Position numbers and translations under genes: made by a program | Assembly: GCA_031552655.1 (NCBI GenBank) | Contig: JAVBML010000009.1 | Coordinates: 1-5,438, forward strand | Source of the DNA: CAZTPH01 sp031552655 | GTDB taxonomy: Bacteria; Pseudomonadota; Gammaproteobacteria; UBA9339 | DNA length: 5,438 bases | Direction of reading: 5' to 3' | In this document: positions 1-5,378 of the stretch, piece by piece | How positions within the stretch are numbered: the first letter of the stretch is position 1 | Layout: each line of letters opens with the position of its first letter | Notes under the pieces: generated by a model | Seen by the model: the letters and a program-made list of their open reading frames with translations, nothing else | Databases searched by the model: none | What the model was told of the DNA's origin: nothing

Positions 1-60
1 CTCGGCCGTCCCGCAGCTGGAATACGCTACTATGACTTAACGCTTAGTATAGATTTTTAG
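1..60. repeat. Left copy of 60-bp exact direct repeat
   Basis: These 60 bases are identical, in the same orientation, to the last 60 bases of the window (5379-5438). The first 20 bases are far richer in G+C than the surrounding DNA. The true length of the repeat cannot be seen, because the left copy begins at the first base and the right copy ends at the last. No reading frame with a credible start crosses it. It may be a dispersed intergenic repeat or the overlap of a circularised or self-looping contig. Confidence 0.95.
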
Positions 61-132
61 CACTCGCTTTGCTCTACTAAAAACCCTCACCTACCTCGGA
101 CTTCTAGCCTACACTTCGTTCTCCTTGGCTAG
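54..132 (-). other. Two stem-loops in the tRNA-Pro 3' trailer
   Basis: Reading from the tRNA on the minus strand, the first inverted repeat is CTAGCC (132-127 on that strand) with GGCTAG (109-104) around a 17-nt loop. It begins 6 bases after the encoded CCA. The second is TTTTTAG (83-77) with CTAAAAA (60-54) around a 16-nt loop. The two loops look related: the plus strand has CACTCGCTTTGCTCT at 61-75 and a similar run from 112. They could stop transcription or guide 3'-end processing of the tRNA precursor. Neither is followed by a run of T, so they are not canonical intrinsic terminators. The second stem runs into the 60-bp repeat. Confidence 0.4.
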
Positions 133-138
133 CAGCGG

Positions 139-215
<77 letters not shown>

Positions 216-227
216 AAAATCCCTAGA

Positions 228-256
228 ATAATACCCATTCTTTGAAACCAGGTCAA
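228..256 (-). promoter_or_regulatory. Sigma-70 promoter of tRNA-Pro
   Basis: On the minus strand there is a -35 box TTGACC (256-251), exactly 17 bases of spacer, and a -10 box TATTAT (233-228). Each box matches the consensus at 5 of 6 positions. The -10 box ends 12 bases before the mature tRNA 5' end, so transcription should start about 5 bases upstream of the tRNA and leave only a tiny leader for RNase P. Position and strength suit a stable RNA gene. Confidence 0.8.
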
Positions 257-271
257 ATCCTCTAATATATT
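242..271 (+). promoter_or_regulatory. Probable sigma-70 promoter of nadK-recN
   Basis: The plus strand has TTGAAA (242-247) and TATATT (266-271), each 5 of 6 to consensus, with an 18-base spacer. Transcription would start near 278 and give a leader of about 49 bases before the nadK ATG. The -35 box lies inside the spacer of the divergent tRNA-Pro promoter, so the two cannot easily be occupied together. Alternative weaker -10-like sequences closer to the ATG (for example around 310-315) lack a -35 partner. Confidence 0.5.
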
Positions 272-326
272 AACTAACCAATAAAACGAAATTCAAAACT
301 ATTAAAAATTATGCTATCTTTTTACC

Positions 327-1217
327 ATGGTTCCTAAATTCAAAAAAATTGCCGTTATATGTCGGAGAAACAATAGAAACTCCATGGATACCCTTGACTA
401 CCTAATGGAATATCTTAAAAAACAAAAAATTCAAGTATTCATCGAACGAGAAACGGCATCTTTCCTAGCTAAAAATACCGTGGCAACCGTAGATGCTAAT
501 CAGTTGAATAAAGTATGTGATCTAATTGCGGTAGTTGGCGGTGACGGTAGTTTCCTAAGTGCAGCCCGCCTGGCTGCCAAACAAAATTTACCCATAGTAG
601 GCATCAATCGAGGATCCCTGGGCTTTCTCACTGATATTACCCCCCGCTGCATAGATAAAGTAGGTGAAATAATTAGAGGAATATTTTACGAAGAAAAGCG
701 CCTCGTTTTAAAGACAACCATTGCTAACAATAATAAAAAAACCACGCAAAATCTAGCAATCAATGATGTGGTATTTCTTTCCCATAGCACGGGCCATCTC
801 ATTGAGTTTTTCGTGCACCTCAATGGCCAGTTCCTATGCAAGTACCGGGCCAATGGCTTAATCGTAGCCACACCAACGGGATCCACAGCCCATGCCCTAT
901 CGGGAGGAGGACCCATTCTCTATCCAACGCTGGAAAATATTGTCCTGGTACCCATGCTATCTCACAATCTCAGCAGCCGACCAATCGTCATCGATGGTAA
1001 AAGCACCATCGAGATTACTTTTATAAAATCCAATGCGACGGAATTGCTAACAATCTGCGATGGCCAACTAAAATCGACATTGCAAGAGGGTAAAATAAGG
1101 ATCCGAGCCGAAAAACGGCTACGATTGTTACACCCTAAAGAATATAACTATTTCGATATTCTCAGAACAAAATTACATTGGGAAAAAGAAAATAAAAACC
1201 CATCCGCAGTATGCTAA
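327..1217 (+). CDS. nadK: NAD kinase
   Basis: Phosphorylates NAD to NADP in the cytosol, the only route to NADP in most bacteria. At 296 residues it matches the usual bacterial length (E. coli 292). The catalytic GGDG motif is at residues 71-74, with D73 as the expected general base, followed by the INRGSLGFLTD block (93-103). The N-D pair at 146-147 stands for the family's N-E/D motif. The glycine-rich NAD-binding segment runs from about 177 to 197 and contains TPTGSTAHALSGGGP. HNLSSRP (213-219) and DGQ (245-247) are also family-conserved. The tail NYFDILRTKL resembles that of E. coli NadK. Alignment with the E. coli N-terminus supports the ATG at 327, although no Shine-Dalgarno sequence precedes it. 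It heads a two-gene unit with recN, whose start codon lies inside its last codons. All key residues are present, so it should be active. Confidence 0.97.
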   Translation: MVPKFKKIAVICRRNNRNSMDTLDYLMEYLKKQKIQVFIERETASFLAKNTVATVDANQLNKVCDLIAVVGGDGSFLSAARLAAKQNLPIVGINRGSLGFLTDITPRCIDKVGEIIRGIFYEEKRLVLKTTIANNNKKTTQNLAINDVVFLSHSTGHLIEFFVHLNGQFLCKYRANGLIVATPTGSTAHALSGGGPILYPTLENIVLVPMLSHNLSSRPIVIDGKSTIEITFIKSNATELLTICDGQLKSTLQEGKIRIRAEKRLRLLHPKEYNYFDILRTKLHWEKENKNPSAVC

Positions 1218-2884
1218 CCCATCTAACCATTAAAAATTTTGCCATTATCCATACCATGGAAATCGATTTCCATGCAAACATGACATGTCTAACGGGAGAA
1301 ACGGGAGCTGGCAAATCAATCATCATTGATTCCCTAGAGTTGGTACTGGGGGGACGGGCTGATACTTCTCTAATCTCTCCCGATGCTGAAAAATGCGAAA
1401 TAATAGCAATCTTTGATCTAGGTAATATCCCTCTCGCCCAGGAATGGCTCCTAAAACACGAATACCATGGAGATAGCAATGGCCATGAGTGTATTATTCG
1501 CCGCACCGTGGCAAAAGATGGACGTTCCCGCAGCACCATCAATGGCTACTCCGTTACGCAGCAACAACTAAAGGTCATTGGCAATTTGTTAGTTAGTATC
1601 CATGGACAACATGAAAATCAATCGCTATTAAATTCTTCCTATCAACTAGAATTACTAGATGCCTTCGCCACCAACCAAATCATGGCTAGGGATGTAAAAA
1701 ATAGCTATGACATTCTCCATGGCAAGCGCAGAGAATTGATAAAATTAGAAGAGATGACCAAGGATAGTGAAGCTAAACTAGAGCTAGTGCGCTACCAACT
1801 AAATGAATTTCAAGCCATTGATGACATTTTAGATCAACTGGATAGTCTCAGAGTGAAGCAGAAAAAATTTAGTAGCCTGGAACAATCTAGGATAAATATC
1901 TCTGCGATTCTGGATGCTATCTCAGAAAATGAACATGGCACAGCCATTGGAATTCTCTACGAAGCTAAAAATAATTTAGAAAATTGCAAATACATCGCTG
2001 ATTCAATGAATACCTATGGAGAGCTATTGCAAAATATAATTGTTCAATTGGAGGAATTGGCTAGCTCCCTGCGTAGCACGCTGAGAAATTTAGATCACGA
2101 TAGCGATGATCCAAGAGAGATCGAAGAAAAGCTAGATTTAATCTATACCATTGCCCGTAAACACCGCGTTGAACCTAGCGAACTGGCTCAGGTAAAAATA
2201 ACCCTGGAGCAACAGCTAGCATCCCTGGAATCTCTCGAAATTCAACGAAAAACCATAGAAAATAGCATTAGCGAATGCGAGGCTACATATATGGCGGTGG
2301 CAAATAGCCTAAGCAAAAGAAGAAAAATTGCTGCTAATAAACTAAATCTATTAATTTGTGAAAAGATACAGCAATTAGCCATGGTTGAGGGTAAATTTTC
2401 CGCCGATCTTAGTTCCAATCACCAAATATTTAGCCCCCAAGGTCTAGAGCAGGTAGAATTTTTAGTTTCCACTAACCCCGGCCATCCCATGCAACCTCTT
2501 AGCAAAATCGCATCGGGAGGGGAACTTTCACGCATCAGCCTAGCGATTCAAACCATCACCGCCGAAAAACAGATTACTCCCACTTTAGTATTCGACGAAG
2601 TGGATAGTGGCATTGGCGGAAAAACAGCGGATATCATTGGACAACTACTGCGCGAATTATCCACCAATACCCAAATTATCTGCATTACCCACTTGCCACA
2701 GATAGCAGCTAAAGCCCAGCATCACATGGCCATAGAAAAGATGATCACCAAGGAACAAACGCAAATTAAATTAATGCCATTGAATGAAAGGGAACGCATA
2801 GGAGAGATAGCCAGAATGCTGGGTGGCCTTAAAGTCACCCAGCATACCTTGGCCCACGCCAAGGAGATGCTGGAGAATATATAA
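1211..2884 (+). CDS. recN: DNA repair protein RecN (SMC-like ATPase)
   Basis: RecN is a cytosolic SMC-family ATPase that gathers broken DNA ends and works with RecA in double-strand break repair. Its 557 residues match the family (E. coli 553). Walker A is GETGAGKS at 29-36. The coiled-coil arms span roughly 150-390 with a break near 230-300. The ABC signature SGGELSR is at 435-441, Walker B LVFDEVD at 459-465, and the H-loop THLPQIA at 493-499. HGQHENQSLL (131-140) is the RecN-typical motif after the N-terminal head. The C-terminus RMLGG...TLAHAKEML matches E. coli closely. The ATG at 1211 overlaps the end of nadK by 7 bases and has no clear ribosome binding site, which suggests translational coupling. 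No LexA-type box is visible immediately upstream, and any SOS control would have to act at the nadK promoter. The 3' end contains strong inverted repeats. Confidence 0.97.
   Translation: MLTHLTIKNFAIIHTMEIDFHANMTCLTGETGAGKSIIIDSLELVLGGRADTSLISPDAEKCEIIAIFDLGNIPLAQEWLLKHEYHGDSNGHECIIRRTVAKDGRSRSTINGYSVTQQQLKVIGNLLVSIHGQHENQSLLNSSYQLELLDAFATNQIMARDVKNSYDILHGKRRELIKLEEMTKDSEAKLELVRYQLNEFQAIDDILDQLDSLRVKQKKFSSLEQSRINISAILDAISENEHGTAIGILYEAKNNLENCKYIADSMNTYGELLQNIIVQLEELASSLRSTLRNLDHDSDDPREIEEKLDLIYTIARKHRVEPSELAQVKITLEQQLASLESLEIQRKTIENSISECEATYMAVANSLSKRRKIAANKLNLLICEKIQQLAMVEGKFSADLSSNHQIFSPQGLEQVEFLVSTNPGHPMQPLSKIASGGELSRISLAIQTITAEKQITPTLVFDEVDSGIGGKTADIIGQLLRELSTNTQIICITHLPQIAAKAQHHMAIEKMITKEQTQIKLMPLNERERIGEIARMLGGLKVTQHTLAHAKEMLENI
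2816..2873. other. Nested, mutually exclusive stem-loops at the recN 3' end
   Basis: Stem I pairs ATGCTGGGTG (2816-2825) with CACCCAGCAT (2836-2845). Two more pairs (one G-T) bring it to 12 bp around a 6-nt loop. Stem II pairs CCTTGGC (2847-2853) with GCCAAGG (2858-2864) around CCAC. A second ATGCTGG at 2867-2873 can instead pair with CCAGCAT (2839-2845), enclosing stem II in a 14-bp compound hairpin with a small internal loop. Stem I and the compound hairpin compete for 2839-2845. On the plus strand this is coding sequence for the conserved RecN tail. On the minus strand it lies 15-72 bases downstream of the algC stop, the normal place for a 3'-end structure. There is no T-run on either strand, so a classical intrinsic terminator is not supported. 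Confidence 0.6.
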
Positions 2885-2887
2885 GCT

Positions 2888-4273
2888 TTACCATTGGAGA
2901 GTACTATCTATCTTTAACAATTCCCGCCTAAAAATATCCTCTATTTTCTGTAGATCACTCTGAGTATCACCTTCAAAGCGCATGATTAAATAGGGACTGG
3001 TATTGGATGGGCGAACTAGACCAAAGCCCCAATCATAGTCAACTCTAATGCCATCGATGAGATTAATTTTACCGGGAGAAAAATCAGCCTCTTCTATAAA
3101 CTTCTCCATAAATTCAAATTTTTTATCTTCGGCAATGGGAATTTTTATCTCCACGGTTCCTATGCTAGCAGGCAGAGCACTAAAAATTTCATCGCAACTT
3201 CTCCCTTGATTAGATAAAATTTCGAGAAATCTAGCGGCCACATAGATACCATCATCAAAACCAAACCAACGTTCCTTCATAAAAATATGCCCGCTCATCT
3301 CACCCGCCAGTAATACACTAAGCTCCTTCATCTTGGCTTTAATCAGAGAGTGTCCAGTTTTATACATCAGAGGTACTCCTCCATGATGCGCAATTTGATC
3401 GGCTAAATTTCTACTACATTTAACATCAAAGATAATGGTAGCCTGGGGATGTCTAGTTAGTAAATCCAAGGCTAAAAACATCAATAATCTATCGGCCGCC
3501 ACTATTTTACCTCGGTTAGTAATAACTCCCACACGATCGGCATCCCCATCAAAGGCTAGCCCCACATCGGCACTATGTTTTTCAACGGCGGCTACCAAAT
3601 CCACAAGATTTTTAGGTTCCGAAGGATCGGGATGGTGATGGGGAAAGTTGCCATCAACTTCACAGAAAAGTTCCACGACATCGCAACCAAGCTTTCTGAA
3701 TAATTTAGGAGCTACTTTACCTCCAACTCCACTACCACAATCTACCACAATTTTTAGGGGTCGAACTATTTTTACATCCTGAACAATTCTAGCAATGTAA
3801 TCATCAATCACCTCAGTCTCTTCCAGGCAACCATTGCCAACTTGAAAATCTCCCCTGATAATGCGTTGATAAAAACCAACTATGGCATCCCCATGGAGAG
3901 CCTCACCATTAAAAACCATTTTAATGCCATTGTAGTTAGGAGGATTGTGACTGCCACTAAGCATAACACCGGAAAGTGAATCCATAAGTGCTGCTTGGTA
4001 GTACAAAATGGGAGTAGTTACCTCTCCAATGTTAACCACATTGCATCCACTGGCCATAATTCCGGCGATCAGTGCTTTAACTAAAAGGGGTCCAGATATT
4101 CTCCCATCGCGACCTACGGCCAAGGTAGTTATCCCGCGACACCGTGCCTCACTGCCTATGGCTAATCCCAAAGTATAGACACTATTCTCGGTAAAAGTTT
4201 CATCCACGATACCTCGAATATCGTAGACACGAAAAATCTCCTTTGCCATGGATGTTACAATTTGATATGCCAT
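2888..4273 (-). CDS. algC: Phosphomannomutase/phosphoglucomutase, AlgC type
   Basis: Member of the alpha-D-phosphohexomutase family. It interconverts mannose 6- and 1-phosphate and glucose 6- and 1-phosphate in the cytosol, supplying nucleotide sugars for lipopolysaccharide and exopolysaccharide. Its 461 residues compare with 463 in Pseudomonas AlgC, and the key positions coincide in number. The phosphoserine loop LSGSHNP has S108. The metal-binding DGDADR has D242, D244 and D246. The sugar-binding GEMSGH spans 324-329, and the phosphate-binding RPSNTSP spans 421-427. The N-terminus FRVYDIRGIV is typical. The ATG at 4273 directly follows the dut stop (TAAATG) and has a strong Shine-Dalgarno sequence. 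A second Met at residue 9 sits nearer to the usual family start but lacks that support. The exact sugar preference cannot be read from sequence, and manB or pgm naming is possible. Confidence 0.95.
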   Translation of the reverse strand: MAYQIVTSMAKEIFRVYDIRGIVDETFTENSVYTLGLAIGSEARCRGITTLAVGRDGRISGPLLVKALIAGIMASGCNVVNIGEVTTPILYYQAALMDSLSGVMLSGSHNPPNYNGIKMVFNGEALHGDAIVGFYQRIIRGDFQVGNGCLEETEVIDDYIARIVQDVKIVRPLKIVVDCGSGVGGKVAPKLFRKLGCDVVELFCEVDGNFPHHHPDPSEPKNLVDLVAAVEKHSADVGLAFDGDADRVGVITNRGKIVAADRLLMFLALDLLTRHPQATIIFDVKCSRNLADQIAHHGGVPLMYKTGHSLIKAKMKELSVLLAGEMSGHIFMKERWFGFDDGIYVAARFLEILSNQGRSCDEIFSALPASIGTVEIKIPIAEDKKFEFMEKFIEEADFSPGKINLIDGIRVDYDWGFGLVRPSNTSPYLIMRFEGDTQSDLQKIEDIFRRELLKIDSTLQW

Positions 4274-4735
4274 TTAATTCCTCCCCGTGTGACCAAAACC
4301 ACCGGTACCGCGACCGGATTCCCTATTAAATTCCTCTACTATCCTAAAATTGGCCTGTAAAACAGGCACCACAATGAGCTGGGCAATGCGTTCTCCGGGA
4401 ACAATGGTGAAATCTGTAGCACTGCGATTCCAGCAGGAAACCATAATTTGTCCCTGGTAATCCGCATCGATTACTCCCACCAAATTTCCCAAAACAATTC
4501 CATGGCGATGTCCCAAACCTGACCTTGGCACTAAAATCGCAGCATAGTCTGCATTGCCAATGTGAATAGCAATCCCCGAAGGAATTAACTCCGTAGCACC
4601 GGGCATTAAAACTAATTCCCCATCGATGCAAGCTCTAATATCAAGACCCGCTGCACCTAGCGTTGCATAGTCCGGCAATGGATACAGTGTTCCTATTCTT
4701 TCATCTAAAATCTTTAATTCTATATCAATTGGCAT
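4274..4735 (-). CDS. dut: dUTP diphosphatase (dUTPase)
   Basis: Hydrolyses dUTP to dUMP and pyrophosphate as a cytosolic homotrimer, limiting uracil in DNA and feeding thymidylate synthesis. Its 153 residues match the E. coli enzyme (about 151). All five trimeric dUTPase motifs are present in order: AGLDIRA (29-35), PRSGLGHRHGI (70-80), GNLVGVIDADYQGQ (83-96) with catalytic D90, PGERIAQLI (113-121), and the glycine-rich C-terminal arm RGTGGFGHTG (142-151) with F147. The ATG at 4735 fits the E. coli N-terminus. Only a weak Shine-Dalgarno sequence precedes it. It is the first gene of a tight dut-algC pair, an order also known from pseudomonads, where coaBC usually lies upstream. Here no coaBC is seen, and the upstream DNA holds a broken, unrecognised gene instead. 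Confidence 0.97.
   Translation of the reverse strand: MPIDIELKILDERIGTLYPLPDYATLGAAGLDIRACIDGELVLMPGATELIPSGIAIHIGNADYAAILVPRSGLGHRHGIVLGNLVGVIDADYQGQIMVSCWNRSATDFTIVPGERIAQLIVVPVLQANFRIVEEFNRESGRGTGGFGHTGRN
4280..4286 (-). promoter_or_regulatory. Ribosome binding site of algC inside dut
   Basis: On the minus strand GGGGAGG lies 6 bases before the algC ATG, within the last codons of dut. It is the strongest Shine-Dalgarno sequence among the four core genes. It decides the start at 4273 over the downstream Met at residue 9, and it implies that algC can be translated efficiently even without coupling to dut. Confidence 0.85.
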
Positions 4736-4786
4736 AGACCACTACTAAGCACTCTCCAGTGTAATTATTTTCCCTAGACTTTATTT

Positions 4787-4792
4787 ATTATA
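4787..4792 (-). promoter_or_regulatory. Probable -10 box of the dut-algC promoter
   Basis: On the minus strand a perfect TATAAT occupies 4792-4787, about 51 bases before the dut ATG, giving a leader of roughly 45 bases. The -35 region is weak: the best candidate, GTGATT at a 16-base spacing, matches 3 of 6. The box lies just past the stop codon (4797-4795) of the broken gene upstream, which fits an independent promoter for dut-algC. It is placed by consensus and position only. Confidence 0.5.
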
Positions 4793-4794
4793 AG

Positions 4795-5077
4795 CTAATT
4801 TTGTAAAAAATCACAGTGAAAAATAATACCATCATCTATAGAAACTCTAACCACATAATCATCAAATATTTCCTTTGCTAGCTGCAACAAATTTTGAGTT
4901 GACAAGAACGTAGCTTCATTAGTGGAAAAAATCTGGACATATCTTGGTCCAACAAAAATTGCCTATCATACTACAAATATAGCTATAATATGGTGTTCCT
5001 GATGGAACAAAGATTAATTTCTCTAGTAAGATTCTGTTTTTTATGTTACCATTAAATCTTGAGGAATGCTCCGCTAG
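4795..5077 (-). pseudogene. C-terminal remnant of an unrecognised protein gene, with a frameshift
   Basis: Two adjoining open stretches on the minus strand read as one protein if a single T is removed from the T5 run at 4958-4954. The upstream part (from 5077) contains RILLEKLIFVPSGTPYYSYI and continues to MIGNF. The downstream part (to the TAG at 4797-4795) contains VGPRYVQIFSTNE, LLQLAKEIFDDYVVRVSIDD and ends GIIFHCDFLQN. Corrected, the fragment is 93 residues. Frame-true codons and alternating hydrophobic residues look like real protein. No ATG, GTG or TTG start is available for the first part, and an in-frame TAG at 5080-5078 closes it upstream, so the N-terminus is missing as well. I do not recognise the family. 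It may be a decayed gene once upstream of dut. A sequencing error in the homopolymer would explain the frameshift but not the missing start. Confidence 0.5.
4959..4989 (+). promoter_or_regulatory. Possible plus-strand promoter toward the 64-residue ORF
   Basis: The plus strand has a perfect TATAAT at 4984-4989 and a partial -35 box TTGCCT (4 of 6) at 4959-4964, with a long 19-base spacer. It would give a leader of about 130 bases for the ORF at 5125 and lies antisense within the broken gene. In AT-rich DNA such a match can arise by chance. Confidence 0.25.
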
Positions 5078-5124
5078 CTAATAGGTAAAGCTACAAATTA
5101 GGGACAATTACACAGGAGAAATTT

Positions 5125-5319
5125 ATGAAACCTAGAGATCAATATGTTCAAATACCAACCTACGATATGCCTGAATCCAATGAAAACTACAATTTGACTG
5201 AAAATTTTGGCATTGAAAGAAATATCGAAGGAAAATGTGCCGCAACGGTAATGGTTTGGGGAGCATTTGCCGATCTGCAAAAAAAAGTGAATGACAACAG
5301 GAGTGCCGCTAACTCGTGA
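5125..5319 (+). CDS. Hypothetical protein, 64 residues
   Basis: I do not recognise this protein. It starts with ATG 6 bases after a good Shine-Dalgarno sequence, AGGAG (5114-5118), which is the main reason to treat it as real. The first half is polar and rich in Asn, Glu and Tyr (IPTYDMPESNENYN, residues 10-23). A short hydrophobic stretch, CAATVMVWGAFADL, spans 38-51, and the tail is polar and charged. It has no signal peptide, is too short on hydrophobic residues for a confident membrane helix, and has a single Cys at 38. Net charge is slightly acidic. The stop lies one base before a 9-bp palindrome and 59 bases before the terminal repeat, so the C-terminus may have been set by insertion of the repeat element. 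It could be a small functional protein or the truncated start of a larger gene. The opposite strand is also open here (5098-5280), but without a ribosome binding site. Confidence 0.5.
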   Translation: MKPRDQYVQIPTYDMPESNENYNLTENFGIERNIEGKCAATVMVWGAFADLQKKVNDNRSAANS

Positions 5320-5320
5320 A

Positions 5321-5349
5321 ACGTTTAGGCCATCGTGACCCCTAAACGT
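5321..5349. repeat. 9-bp palindrome after the 64-residue ORF
   Basis: ACGTTTAGG (5321-5329) pairs perfectly with CCTAAACGT (5341-5349) around an 11-nt loop. It starts one base after the stop codon of the small ORF, the position of a transcript-end structure, but no T-run follows on the plus strand. On the minus strand it is followed only by TTTCACG. It may form the outer end of the same GC-rich intergenic element whose next part is the 60-bp terminal repeat. Confidence 0.55.
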
Positions 5350-5378
5350 ACTCGTCTTAACGCGCCAAGTTAATTCGC

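Noticed and set aside
686..916. Minus-strand open frame of 76 codons
   Set aside because: It is wholly antisense to the conserved NAD-binding part of nadK, with no motif or ribosome binding site.
1162..1542. Minus-strand open frame of 126 codons
   Set aside because: It lies antisense to the end of nadK and the well-conserved N-terminal ATPase head of recN, has no recognisable motif, and is a coding shadow.
3435..3638. Plus-strand open frame of 67 codons
   Set aside because: It is antisense to the metal-binding region of algC and low-complexity in Ser, Ala and Pro, as expected of a shadow frame.
4344..4631. Minus-strand open frame of 95 codons within dut
   Set aside because: It is a shifted frame of dut, rich in Cys, Trp and His. 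The dUTPase frame carries all five motifs.
4801..4820. CRP-like half site TGTGA upstream of dut on the minus strand
   Set aside because: The second half (TCACA) is missing at the required spacing, so only a chance half site is seen.
4994..5009. Small hairpin TGTTCC/GGAACA as a regulatory site
   Set aside because: It has only 6 bp and a 4-nt loop, sits inside the codons of the gene remnant, and has no T-run or partner site.
5098..5280. Minus-strand open frame of 60 codons opposite the small ORF
   Set aside because: It has no ribosome binding site or motif. The plus-strand frame has a good Shine-Dalgarno sequence and is the better candidate.
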